DNA of 11,927 nucleotides from CAWBKV01 sp041946675 (GCA_041946675.1 JBHGAU010000077.1:1-11927), one strand, 5' to 3'. Positions 1 through 7,600 are shown, numbered from the stretch's first letter. The notes: generated by a model not told the origin, from the letters alone. Numbers and translations: made by a program.

Positions 1-1
1 C

Positions 2-724
2 ATACTCCTTGCAGAGGATAATCCAGTTAACCAGAAAGTAACCCAAAGGATGCTCGAGCGGCTGGGTTACCATGCAGATGTTGCCGCCAACGGCCTCGAA
101 GTGTTGCAGTTACTACAGCGCCAGCCATATGATGTGATTCTAATGGATATTCAGATGCCCGAAATGGATGGCCTTGAGGCTGCAAGGCGCATAAGAATGC
201 TTCCCAAAGGGGACGAGATCTATATTATCGCTATAACTGCCCATGCCTTGAAGGGCGATAGAGAAACATGCTTCAATGCCGGAATGAACGATTATATCAG
301 CAAACCAGTCAGGATAGAGGACCTGCAGAATGCCCTCGAACACTGCAAGACCTATAAGGAGATCAAACCTGCACTCGATCCAGTAGTTGTATCAGAGCTC
401 AGAGAGCTTCAGATGGATGGAGAGTCCGATATTCTCGAAGAGCTCGGAGGCCTTTTTGTATCCAGAGCGCCTGAAAAGATCAAGGCCATGGCTGATGCCA
501 TTTCGAAGGGAAACGCAGAGGGACTTCGAAGGGAAGCCCACACTCTGAAGTCAAGCAGCGCGAACATCGGAGCCCTGAATCTCTCCGAAATCTGCAAGGA
601 ACTGGAGCTCCTTGGGCGATCAGGAATACTTAAGAACGCGAAAAGCATAATTGAGAGTGCTGAAATAGAGTTTGAGCGCGTAAAGGCTGCCCTTGAAGAG
701 AATAAGCTAAAGAATAAATCCTAA
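2..724 (+). CDS. Receiver-HPt signalling protein, C-terminal part (probably a hybrid histidine kinase), 5' partial
   Basis: The reading frame is open from base 2, before the first ATG at 50. The visible 240 residues start with ILLAEDNPVNQ, the classic beginning of a receiver domain, so the real start is outside the window. Receiver features are an acidic pair near residue 6, the phospho-acceptor Asp49 in LMDIQMPEMDG, Thr79 in AITAHA and Lys101 in SKPV. After a linker comes an HPt domain (about residues 125-235) with the phosphorylatable His180 in AHTLKSSSANIGA. In this family phosphate passes from a kinase His to the receiver Asp and then to the HPt His. The EDNPVNQ opening is typical of receivers at the end of hybrid kinases, so a sensor and kinase part is likely upstream, but it cannot be seen. 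The protein is probably cytoplasmic or the inner part of a membrane sensor. It converges with rfcS; its TAA shares bases with that gene's TAG. Confidence 0.93.
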   Translation: MLLAEDNPVNQKVTQRMLERLGYHADVAANGLEVLQLLQRQPYDVILMDIQMPEMDGLEAARRIRMLPKGDEIYIIAITAHALKGDRETCFNAGMNDYISKPVRIEDLQNALEHCKTYKEIKPALDPVVVSELRELQMDGESDILEELGGLFVSRAPEKIKAMADAISKGNAEGLRREAHTLKSSSANIGALNLSEICKELELLGRSGILKNAKSIIESAEIEFERVKAALEENKLKNKS

Positions 725-1740
725 AGCTCGCGACTGTTCGAGATGCTCGCGGCAAAGTAAGCCAGCAGCGCCTCTAGCTGTATTCTCTCATTGGCACCTT
801 CAGTCATCCTGAAGTCGGCCTCGCCTATGCGATCGATAAGTTTAGCCTTATCCTTATCTGGCAGATCCATATCTACCAGAGCTCTGTGAATCTGCACGAC
901 AACATCATCTCCCGATAGCCCTTTGGATAAAAGAAGGTCGTCCAGCATGCCTCTGGCTTTGGCAAAATCGCCCGATAAAGCTTTTTTGATGAACTCCCTG
1001 ATCTCCTCAGGCTTTGCAGTGGAGGTTATCTGGTAGATCGTCTCCCCGTCCACATTATCGCTGATAAGTGCAGCAGCCTGAAGGGCATTTATTGCCTTCC
1101 TCATATCGCCCCCGGCGACATATTCAATGGCCGATAGGCCTTCATCCGTTATCTTCAGGCCTTCCTGCTCGCTTATGTATCGTATCCTCCTGGAAACGGC
1201 TTCAGGAGAAAGAGGCTTGAACCGATAAACAGCACAGCGGGATTGAATTGGCTCTATTATCTTAGAGGAATAATTACAGGATAATATGAATCGAGTTGTT
1301 GCACTATATCGCTCCATCGTCCTTCTAAGAGCATTTTGAGCATCATTCGTAAGCGCATCTGCCTCATCAAGGAAGATCACCTTGAAATCAGCATCTCCTA
1401 AGGGGGCCATCCTTGCGAAATCTTTGACCTTATGGCGGATGATATCTATGCCGCGTTCGTCTGAAGCGTTCAGCTCTATGAAGTTGTTTCTCCAGCTATC
1501 TCCAAAGATCTCCTTGACTATGGCTATAGCTGCTGCAGTCTTGCCGACTCCGGGCGGACCTGAGAACAGCAGATGCGGCAGGTTCCTGCTTTTGACATAT
1601 GATTTCAGACGCCTGATGATCTCATCCTGGCCGACGATCTCGTCAAGCTTCTCAGGCCGATACTTCTCGATCCAGATCTCCTCTTTGATCAGAACCCCTC
1701 CTCTCCAAGTCTCATGACCATAATGCGATGGATATCTCAA
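721..1740 (-). CDS. rfcS: Replication factor C small subunit (sliding-clamp loader ATPase)
   Basis: This is an AAA+ ATPase that, with the large subunit, loads the PCNA clamp onto primed DNA. Numbered from TTG 1740 (339 aa), visible features are the RFC box IWIEKYRP (22-29), Walker A GPPGVGKT (61-68), NASDERG (91-97), Walker B with DEAD (125-128) and the sensor/arginine-finger SRC motif (167-169), followed by the helical RFC collar. Length fits archaeal small subunits (about 320-340 aa). The start is uncertain. TTG 1740 is the only canonical start in frame, but it adds about 16 residues the family normally lacks. A CTG at 1692, just after a long GGAGAGGAGGGG purine tract, would give MIKEEIWIEKYRP, which matches the usual beginning. 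There is no intein. The gene stands alone and faces away from the A+T-rich region. Confidence 0.96.
   Translation of the reverse strand: MRYPSHYGHETWRGGVLIKEEIWIEKYRPEKLDEIVGQDEIIRRLKSYVKSRNLPHLLFSGPPGVGKTAAAIAIVKEIFGDSWRNNFIELNASDERGIDIIRHKVKDFARMAPLGDADFKVIFLDEADALTNDAQNALRRTMERYSATTRFILSCNYSSKIIEPIQSRCAVYRFKPLSPEAVSRRIRYISEQEGLKITDEGLSAIEYVAGGDMRKAINALQAAALISDNVDGETIYQITSTAKPEEIREFIKKALSGDFAKARGMLDDLLLSKGLSGDDVVVQIHRALVDMDLPDKDKAKLIDRIGEADFRMTEGANERIQLEALLAYFAASISNSREL
1695..1706 (-). promoter_or_regulatory. Strong Shine-Dalgarno-like tract inside the annotated rfcS N-terminus
   Basis: On the minus strand this reads GGAGAGGAGGGG, followed by TT and then CTG at 1692-1690. It contains a full GGAGG core about four bases before the CTG. 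It lies inside the reading frame if translation starts at TTG 1740, which suggests that translation really starts at the CTG. Confidence 0.5.
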
Positions 1741-1766
1741 AAAGCTTTCCTGCCTAAAAGCTTTTA
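1740..1766. repeat. Twelve-base palindrome and repeated AAAAGCTTT before rfcS
   Basis: TAAAAGCTTTTA at 1755-1766 is a perfect palindrome. AAAAGCTTT occurs both at 1740-1748 and at 1756-1764, sixteen bases apart. The site lies between the candidate TATA box near 1794 and the rfcS start, roughly at the expected transcription start. It could be a dimeric repressor site, or simply A+T-rich coincidence. Confidence 0.4.
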
Positions 1767-1792
1767 GCTCGAAAGGTCGGATTTCTCCGGGG

Positions 1793-1800
1793 GATATACA
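1793..1800 (-). promoter_or_regulatory. Candidate TATA box for rfcS
   Basis: The minus strand reads TGTATATC. A transcript starting about 25 bases downstream (near 1770) would have a leader of about 30 bases to TTG 1740, or about 78 bases to CTG 1692. The box is weak and there is no clear BRE. Confidence 0.3.
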
Positions 1801-1983
1801 ACGCCATAGAAGTTCTAGATTGAGAGAGGCCGCGAGAAAATCAAAGAGAAATCATGACTAATAGCATTGGTCGTATGATTCTAAAGATAGTTCAGATGTA
1901 TTTAAATTGAATCATTTGATGCTCTCCTCTGATCTCCCATAGTTGCGCTTAGCATGCACAGCTTTGCACTTAAACTCCCTTTT

Positions 1984-2028
1984 CCATCCTACTTTAGGTG
2001 CAGACTAAATTAGCCCTAAATGGGATGG
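1984..2028. repeat. Long imperfect inverted repeat (potential hairpin)
   Basis: The left arm CCATCC-TAC-TTTAGG (1984-1998) pairs with the right arm CCTAAA-TG-GGATGG (2015-2028). That gives twelve base pairs with one small asymmetric internal loop, closing a terminal loop of 16 bases. It lies in the middle of a divergent intergenic region, so it is unlikely to be a terminator for either neighbour. It could be a structured small RNA, a protein-binding site or a remnant of a small mobile repeat. Confidence 0.55.
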
Positions 2029-2139
2029 CGCTGGGTAATACCAAATGTCCAAATTGTAATACTTAATATGAAATTACTTAAAGGCGACATATTAAATAAA
2101 TTATGCTTTTTGGAATGCGATCCCTTGCATAGAGAACGC

Positions 2140-2147
2140 CTATATAC
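2140..2147 (+). promoter_or_regulatory. TATA box for the DUF2299-like gene
   Basis: CTATATAC lies 32-39 bases before the TTG start at 2179. With the usual archaeal spacing the transcript would begin near 2170, giving a very short leader or none. No Shine-Dalgarno sequence precedes the TTG, which fits near-leaderless translation. Confidence 0.5.
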
Positions 2148-2168
2148 TGGCATGTTTAAGCTTTAATT

Positions 2169-2185
2169 GTGACCTATTTTGTCAC
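2169..2185. promoter_or_regulatory. Inverted repeat GTGAC-N7-GTCAC across the start codon
   Basis: Perfect five-base arms GTGAC (2169-2173) and GTCAC (2181-2185) flank CTATTTT. The repeat covers the predicted transcription start and the TTG start codon at 2179-2181. It could be an operator bound by a dimeric regulator. In RNA it would form a weak stem hiding the start codon. Confidence 0.35.
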
Positions 2186-2676
2186 GACAAGAATTTGACG
2201 AAAATATGAGGAAAATTAGGGATTGGCTAACAGAACAAGGGATATTTAGGAGTCAAGTATCAGATGAAAAAGCGTTTTCTCACATCCAAATAGAGTTTCC
2301 AGCAGGATCAGGTCGTTCAACGGGCATAGTCTTTCCGAAGCCGAGAGAGGACATTGTTCTCATTATCGGAGGAGTTAGTTTGAGCAAAGAACATTATGAT
2401 AAATTAAAAGCAATGCCCGATGAAGAAAGGAAGGATTTGCTTTGGGATATGCAGTTCGATTTGCTATTTAAGGAGTCTGAGTTTCAGATGATCCCAAATG
2501 CAGAAGACCTCCAACAAATTCAATTCATACGACCACTGCGTCTTGAAGGGCTAACAAGGAACTTGATGATGGATGCGATTCGTGATAACTATAGGTGTGT
2601 CTTGTATGTGATATGGACTATGGCGCGACACTTCGGCGCTGCTCCTCCTAAGTCTCAAGATGCGATGTACAGTTAG
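2179..2676 (+). CDS. DUF2299-like conserved hypothetical protein
   Basis: The 165-residue product resembles the uncharacterised archaeal DUF2299 family by its overall pattern. An N-terminal helix (EFDENMRKIRDWLTEQG) is followed by strands carrying a hydrophobic IVFPKPREDIVLIIGGVSLS segment, then the helix PDEERKDLLWDMQFDLLF and a C-terminal helical part. This order resembles small alpha/beta proteins of the YbjN or secretion-chaperone type, but that is a visual impression. There is no signal peptide, membrane segment or obvious catalytic motif. TTG 2179 is used because a stop codon lies three codons upstream and the first ATG (2206) would remove part of the first helix. The gene is monocistronic, with its own TATA box and a T-run after the stop. 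Function is unknown; the family call is moderate. Confidence 0.75.
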   Translation: MSRQEFDENMRKIRDWLTEQGIFRSQVSDEKAFSHIQIEFPAGSGRSTGIVFPKPREDIVLIIGGVSLSKEHYDKLKAMPDEERKDLLWDMQFDLLFKESEFQMIPNAEDLQQIQFIRPLRLEGLTRNLMMDAIRDNYRCVLYVIWTMARHFGAAPPKSQDAMYS

Positions 2677-2704
2677 ACCATCATTTATCAATTTAATATC
2701 GTGA

Positions 2705-2711
2705 TTTTTTT
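2705..2711 (+). terminator. T-run terminator after the DUF2299-like gene
   Basis: Seven consecutive T residues occur 29 bases after the stop codon, in an A+T-rich stretch. Archaeal RNA polymerase terminates efficiently at such runs without a hairpin. On the other strand the same stretch is an A-run, so it would not stop the converging cassette. Confidence 0.55.
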
Positions 2712-2787
2712 ATATAATGTTCATTTGAATAAGAGGTAATTGATGAGTGGAAACGTTGATGAGACATATTAATACAAATGGGGCAGC

Positions 2788-3399
2788 TTACAATCTTTCA
2801 TGTTCTATTTCAGGCTCGCCAATTCTACTGAAATAAAAAGAAAATCTCTGGCATAAATGCTCTCGAATTAGCTCATTTATCGACGCTAAATAATAATGCT
2901 TATATATTTTATACAAATAGGCGCGTGGTAACGCGTAAATCTGCTTAAAATCTAAGATTAGATGGGGCATGTCGTATTCTGGATCTTTTGGCAAATAATG
3001 GTACCTTGGTTCACGATTTTGCCTAATAAAATTAAAATCATGCTTATTTTTATGTTGCATTTTATATCCGAAGTCATCTAGATGTGAACCTTCCTTCAAC
3101 TCCAATGCTCGAAAAGCGGGACAAATTATAATGGATGGGATATAAGAATCGTGTCCGCTTAATCCTTCGTCTCTCCTATCTTGAAAGTCTTGTTCTAGAT
3201 CACAATCCTGCGAAAGAACAATAGAGTAAGGAAACTCATATTCTTCTACCGCTTTATATTTCTCTTCCGTTTGAGTTAGGATTTGATCTGGCATGATCCA
3301 TTCAAACTTAAAATTGATATCTCGTAAAATGTCCCCTTGTAAAATCCTGTCTACCGTAGGCTTGCGGTAATATGTTTTAATCAGACTCGACGCGCACAT
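2788..3399 (-). CDS. QDCDL-motif protein of unknown function, third gene of the TIGR04255 cassette
   Basis: This soluble protein has 203 residues and no signal peptide or membrane segment. Near the N-terminus is RILQGDILRDINF (about 18-30). The core has YSIVLSQDCDLEQDF, where a hydrophobic strand ends in an acidic Cys-containing QDCDL motif that looks like a metal-binding or catalytic site. The second half is rich in Tyr, His and basic residues. I recognise the QGDI plus QDCDL arrangement as that of a group of uncharacterised bacterial and archaeal proteins, but I know of no established activity. The ATG at 3399 overlaps the end of the 61-residue gene by 23 bases, so the two are probably translationally coupled. 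A+T-rich codons (AAT, AAA, TTA, ATA) set it apart from rfcS and ileS, suggesting transfer. No T-run follows on this strand. Confidence 0.8.
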   Translation of the reverse strand: MCASSLIKTYYRKPTVDRILQGDILRDINFKFEWIMPDQILTQTEEKYKAVEEYEFPYSIVLSQDCDLEQDFQDRRDEGLSGHDSYIPSIIICPAFRALELKEGSHLDDFGYKMQHKNKHDFNFIRQNREPRYHYLPKDPEYDMPHLILDFKQIYALPRAYLYKIYKHYYLASINELIREHLCQRFSFYFSRIGEPEIEHERL

Positions 3400-3562
3400 A
3401 GTGCACTCTTCTTCTCGCCTTCTTTTTGGGGTACCACTCTAGCGAAAGTATTGGGCAACTTTTTATATCATTATGTTCGCATACGAATCCGCGACGTAAT
3501 CGCGCGCTCGTTGAGCTGTCCATAGTGCCTAAGTATTCGCTATCTGATATATATTCAGGCAT
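3377..3562 (-). CDS. Small basic protein (61 aa), middle gene of the TIGR04255 cassette
   Basis: The ATG at 3562 sits inside the last codons of the TIGR04255 gene (eight-base overlap, ATGCCTGA) and the stop lies 23 bases inside the QDCDL gene. This packing is the main evidence that it is real. The N-terminal half is acidic and Ser/Thr-rich (MPEYISDSEYLGTMDSSTS). The middle has two Cys residues in FVCEHNDIKSCPIL. The C-terminal third is strongly basic (YPKKKARRRVHYVR), which could bind nucleic acid or an acidic partner. No family is recognised. A small adaptor or antitoxin-like role is possible but unsupported. It could also be a detached N-terminal part of the QDCDL protein, though the reading frames differ and neither shows an obvious frameshift scar. 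Confidence 0.65.
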   Translation of the reverse strand: MPEYISDSEYLGTMDSSTSARLRRGFVCEHNDIKSCPILSLEWYPKKKARRRVHYVRVESD

Positions 3563-4328
3563 TTTGGATTTCTCCCATCTTATCCCTTAATCCTTGGGTG
3601 ATTGAACCTTCGAACAGTTTCTTAATTTCTTTATGGATATCAACTACAGCATCCTCAATTCCATTTAATTCAATCTCTTCAGTAGTGAAACCATCGTAAT
3701 CAAGAACAAATTCCTTTCTGGCTATGGGATTAGGATATTCTGAGTTAAACATGCCTGATTGGAAATTTATCTTACAATTCTCTTTGTTTAAATGAATCAC
3801 ATTCATTGCCCTAGTTAATTCGGATTTGTTTTCAACAAATTGTAACATGGATAATAGATTGGCCGATATATAATTACCCCACTCAAATGCATTTTCATCA
3901 GATATCGAAATAATATTTATATATCTTAAACCAATTCTTTTAGATATTAAATTGCCGTATGTGTTTTTTAATTGAGATATTACACACCTACTTATTTTTT
4001 TAAGCTCGTCGGAATCTTTGTAGGTATTATTGGTAATTCTAATCACTATATCGGATGGTTCTAAATGAATCGTCCGTGTCTTGTCCTTATCAGAGAATTC
4101 AAAAGTCATGATGTCGCGGTGAGATTGGGAGATTTTTGCACCATCCGGTTCCGCAGTAATGGATGACTCTATAATTTTTCCTTTAAGGTCATTTCTAGTT
4201 GGGAATAAACTGGCGATATCTTGGTTATAAAAGGCATCAGCTAGCTTCCTGCTTTGACCAATTTCGCGGGTAAAATCTATTCGGAATATAACATCTTTTA
4301 GATTATTTGTTTTGTATTTCTTTCCCAT
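3555..4328 (-). CDS. TIGR04255-family protein, first gene of the cassette
   Basis: The 257-residue product matches TIGR04255, a sporadically distributed family of about 260 residues with no known function. Visible family features are the early strand VIFRIDF (about 13-19), the central KRIGLRYINII, the late FVLDYDGFT and the C-terminal helix pattern DIHKEIKKLFEGSITQGLRDKMG. There is no signal peptide, membrane segment or nucleotide-binding loop. Start: ATG 4328 lies 24-32 bases from a TATA box with no good Shine-Dalgarno sequence, fitting a leaderless message. The gene leads a three-gene overlapping unit. Codons are strongly A+T-biased compared with ileS and rfcS, and the unit sits between core genes, both signs of an acquired islet. 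A role in defence or conflict is inference from the patchy distribution only. Confidence 0.85.
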   Translation of the reverse strand: MGKKYKTNNLKDVIFRIDFTREIGQSRKLADAFYNQDIASLFPTRNDLKGKIIESSITAEPDGAKISQSHRDIMTFEFSDKDKTRTIHLEPSDIVIRITNNTYKDSDELKKISRCVISQLKNTYGNLISKRIGLRYINIISISDENAFEWGNYISANLLSMLQFVENKSELTRAMNVIHLNKENCKINFQSGMFNSEYPNPIARKEFVLDYDGFTTEEIELNGIEDAVVDIHKEIKKLFEGSITQGLRDKMGEIQNA

Positions 4329-4350
4329 TTGGCATCCCTAGTGACGCTCT

Positions 4351-4359
4351 GTATAAAAT
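4351..4359 (-). promoter_or_regulatory. TATA box of the TIGR04255 cassette
   Basis: The minus strand reads ATTTTATAC, ending 23 bases before the ATG at 4328, so transcription should begin at or very near the start codon (leaderless). A second similar box, TTTTATACC, lies at 4372-4380 about 22 bases further upstream, and may be an alternative promoter or part of the control region. Confidence 0.5.
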
Positions 4360-4567
4360 GAGCTAATTTAAGGTATAAAAGGGTAATTACAATACTAAAT
4401 GTAACGCCCTTGTTCTAGCCATCCATGAACACTTATCAGATTTACTTTATATTCTGCGCGCGACAATAATTGCTTCAGAAGAATAATTATAACTAATCCC
4501 CTCTATCAGTAACACGTCCTTCATCCCATTTGTTTTGTCCAATATATTTATTACATATTCAAACGAA

Positions 4568-4578
4568 ATTTATAAAAG
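4568..4578 (+). promoter_or_regulatory. TATA box for ileS
   Basis: ATTTATAAAAG is a good archaeal TATA element with A residues just upstream. A transcript starting about 25 bases later (near 4598) would have a leader of about 80 bases before the GTG at 4680. Confidence 0.5.
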
Positions 4579-4667
4579 AATTTAGGTGCAAGCGTGACTT
4601 TAGATGTAAAGCCAGCATGCGCATAAAGCCTAAATAGGTCATGATAAGATGGAGGTACTCGTTTTTC

Positions 4668-4672
4668 GGAGG
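4668..4672 (+). promoter_or_regulatory. Ribosome-binding site that sets the ileS start
   Basis: GGAGG lies seven bases before GTG 4680, ideal spacing. It shows that the thirteen codons from the upstream ATG 4641 are probably untranslated leader. Confidence 0.75.
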
Positions 4673-4679
4673 ATTGTAC

Positions 4680-7600
4680 GTGATCGTTGAGGTGGCAGGC
4701 CAGTATAATGCGCATGAAATAGAAGATCAGATCAGGGAGCTTTGGGAGAAGGCCGATACCTACCATAAGGTAAGGGCACTTCGAGCTGCAGGAAAGAAAT
4801 TCTTCTTCGTTGATGGGCCACCCTACACTACAGGAAGGATTCACCTGGGAACTGCATGGAATAAAGTGATCAAGGATTCAATCCTCCGCTATAGGTCAAT
4901 GAACGGCTACAATGTAAAGGACCGCGCAGGCTGGGATATGCACGGCCTTCCGATCGAAGTCAAGGTCGAGGAGTCGTTCGGCTTCAAAAGCAAGAAGGAT
5001 ATCGAGGCCTATGGTGTATCCAAGTTCATAGACCGCTGCAAAGAGTTCGCACTTCGCCAGAAGGATGACATGACGGCCCAGTTCAAGGCCCTGGGGGCCT
5101 GGATGAACTGGGAAGATCCTTATATGACCCTCAAGGATGAATATATGGAGGCCGCATGGTGGACTTTAAAGAGGGCCAATGAACGAGGATTGCTTGAGCG
5201 GGGCTTACGTGTCGTCAATTGGTGCCCAAGATGTGAGACGGCTATCGCTGATTCTGAGGTCGAATACTGGGAGGAGACAGATTATTCGATCTACGTTAAG
5301 TTTCCAGTTCAGGACGAGCCAAATACCTATATCGTTATCTGGACGACAACTCCCTGGACGATACCTGCAAACGTAGCAGTGGCCGTCCATCCTGAGTTCG
5401 AGTATTCCAAGGTCAGGGCATGGAAGGGCGATGGACAGGTCGATGTTCTGATAATGGCATCGGATCTTGTAGAATCTGTCCTGAGGGAGGGACGCTACAA
5501 GGATTTTGAGGTCATTGAGAAGCTCTCTTCGAAGGATCTCACCGATCTCAAATACAAACATCCTCTGGTTGATCTTGTTCCAAAGCAGGCTGAGATAACT
5601 CACGGCATTTATACTGCTGATTTCGTCACAGCAGAGAACACAGGATGCGTTCATATTGCTCCTGGCCACGGTCTCGAAGATTTCGAGCTTGGAATGGATA
5701 ATGAGCTCGATATTTTCTGTCCGGTGGGCGAAGACGGGCGCTACACAGAGGAGGCTGGGTTGAAGTACGACGGGAAATACGTCAAAGAGGCCGATGGTGA
5801 GGTTATCCTTGATCTGGAAGACCGCGGACTTCTGCTTGCACAGGGAAGGCTGGCCCACAGGTACGGCCACTGCTGGCGCTGCAAGACTCCAATTATCTTC
5901 ATAGCCACAAGCCAGTGGTTTCTCAGGATCTCCGATCTCAAGGACAAGATGCTCGATGAGGTGAGCAAGGTAACCTGGTACCCCGAATGGGCCGGCTCTG
6001 CTAGGTTCAGCGACTGGATCAGCAATGCAAGAGACTGGTGCATTTCAAGGCAGAGGTATTGGGGAATTCCGCTGCCTATCTGGACCTGCCAGAAATGTGG
6101 GCATCTGGAGGTCATAGGCACAGCGAAGGAGCTTGAGGAACGTAGCGGCGAGAAGGTTCCTGAGCTTCACAGGCCTGATGTGGATCGCATCACTCTGAAA
6201 TGCCCATGCGGTGGTGTGATGGTGCGTTCGCCTGATGTTTTCGATGTCTGGTTCGATAGCGCTGTCGCATCCTGGGCTACGCTTCACTTCCCGCGTGAGC
6301 AAAAGGACTTTGAAGAGTGGTGGCCGGCAGATTTCATCACCGAGGGTCACGATCAGACCCGGGGATGGTTCTACTCCCAGCTGGGCGCTGCAATGGTTTC
6401 CTTCGGCAGAGCCCCTTACAAGAGTGTACTTATGCACGGCTTCACGCTCGATGAGCAGGGCAGAAAGATGTCCAAGAGCATAGGAAACGTCGTTCAGCCT
6501 GAAGAGGTGCTCAAAAAATATGGTGCCGATACCCTTAGGCTTTATGTTCTGGGAGCCAATGCACCCTGGGAGGATCTGCACTTCTCATGGGATGCCGTCG
6601 AAAATGTCGACAGGATGCTGAACATCTTCTGGAATGCCTACAGATTTGCTCTGCCCTATATGATACTTGATAAGTTCGATGCTGCAAAGGCCGATATGTC
6701 AAAGTATAAGAGCAATCTGCGTCCCGAGGACCGCTGGATTCTCTCAAGGGTAAACACTCTTCTCGAAGAGATAAACGAGAGCATGAAGGAGTATCAGCTT
6801 CACAGGATCGCCAGATCGCTGTCTGATTTCATCCTCGAAGATCTATCAAGGTGGTATATCCAGCTTGTCCGGCCAAGGACCTGGATTGAGCAGGATGATC
6901 CCGACAAGCTGGCAGCATATGCGACGATCTATGAGGTACTCGTGACGCTTTCCAAGCTCATGGCGCCCTTTACGCCATTCATCGCGGAGTCGATCTACCA
7001 GAATATGGTTTGCGGCCTGGATCCAGATGCTCCTGAATCTGTCCATATGTGCGACTGGCCGACTGTGAAGAAGGAGTTGATCAATCGAAAGCTGGAAGAT
7101 AGCATGTCCGCCGCACGAGATATCTCTGAGGCAGCATTAAATGCACGCCAGAAGGCAGGTCGAAAGTTGAGGTGGCCTGTTTCTGAGATCGTTATCTCCC
7201 CATCTGAGGAAACGCTGTACCTGAGCGGCCTTGAGAGTGTTATCAAAGGCCAGACAAATGCCAAGAAGATAACCGTCCTCGGACCGGGAGAGAAGCCGAA
7301 GATGAACCTTGAGATGTCTCCTGTTCATAAGAAGATAGGCCCTGTCTATAAGGGAGAAGCCAAATGGGTCATTGAAGCTTTAAAAGCTGCGGATCCATTT
7401 GTGGTAAAAGGGCAGATGGATACGAAAGGCGAAGCGGAAGTATCCTGGGAAGGCAAAGGCTACTTGATAAACAAAGAAATGGTCGAGTTCAAAGAGATAC
7501 CGCCTGAGAACCTTTCAGCCGCCGGTTTCTCAAAAGGCTTTGTTTACGTTGACGTAACGCTTACCCCTGAGCTCGAATCAGAGGGCTATGCCCGAGAGAT

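Larger units (their letters stand above)
1741..2178. other. A+T-rich divergent intergenic region between rfcS and the DUF2299-like gene
   Basis: About 440 bases with no supportable coding frame. It holds the candidate rfcS promoter and palindrome at its left end, an imperfect hairpin at 1984-2028, and a TATA box for the rightward gene at 2140-2147. It is clearly richer in A and T than rfcS. No tRNA, rRNA or insertion-sequence end is recognisable. Confidence 0.7.
4329..4640. other. A+T-rich divergent intergenic region between the TIGR04255 cassette and ileS
   Basis: About 310 bases (350 to the chosen ileS start). It contains the leftward TATA boxes near 4351-4380 and the rightward TATA box near 4568-4578. 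I see no tRNA, stable hairpin or conserved small frame; an antisense frame at 4551-4844 runs into ileS and is a shadow. Confidence 0.65.

Noticed and set aside
2743..2772. Nine-codon frame MSGNVDETY with a GAGGT ribosome-site-like sequence and a TATA-like element upstream
   Set aside because: Too short, located between two convergent gene ends, and no downstream gene on this strand that it could control.
4329..4640. Possible RNA leader or riboswitch before ileS
   Set aside because: No convincing long stems or known motif; T-box control is bacterial and no such elements are visible.
5205..5870. Long open frame (221 codons) on the minus strand inside ileS
   Set aside because: It lies wholly antisense to well-conserved IleRS domains, its protein has no recognisable pattern, and it has no ribosome-binding site; it is a codon-bias shadow.
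6045..6581. Minus-strand open frame of 178 codons covering the KMSKS region of ileS
   Set aside because: Antisense shadow of a conserved gene, with no coding signature of its own.
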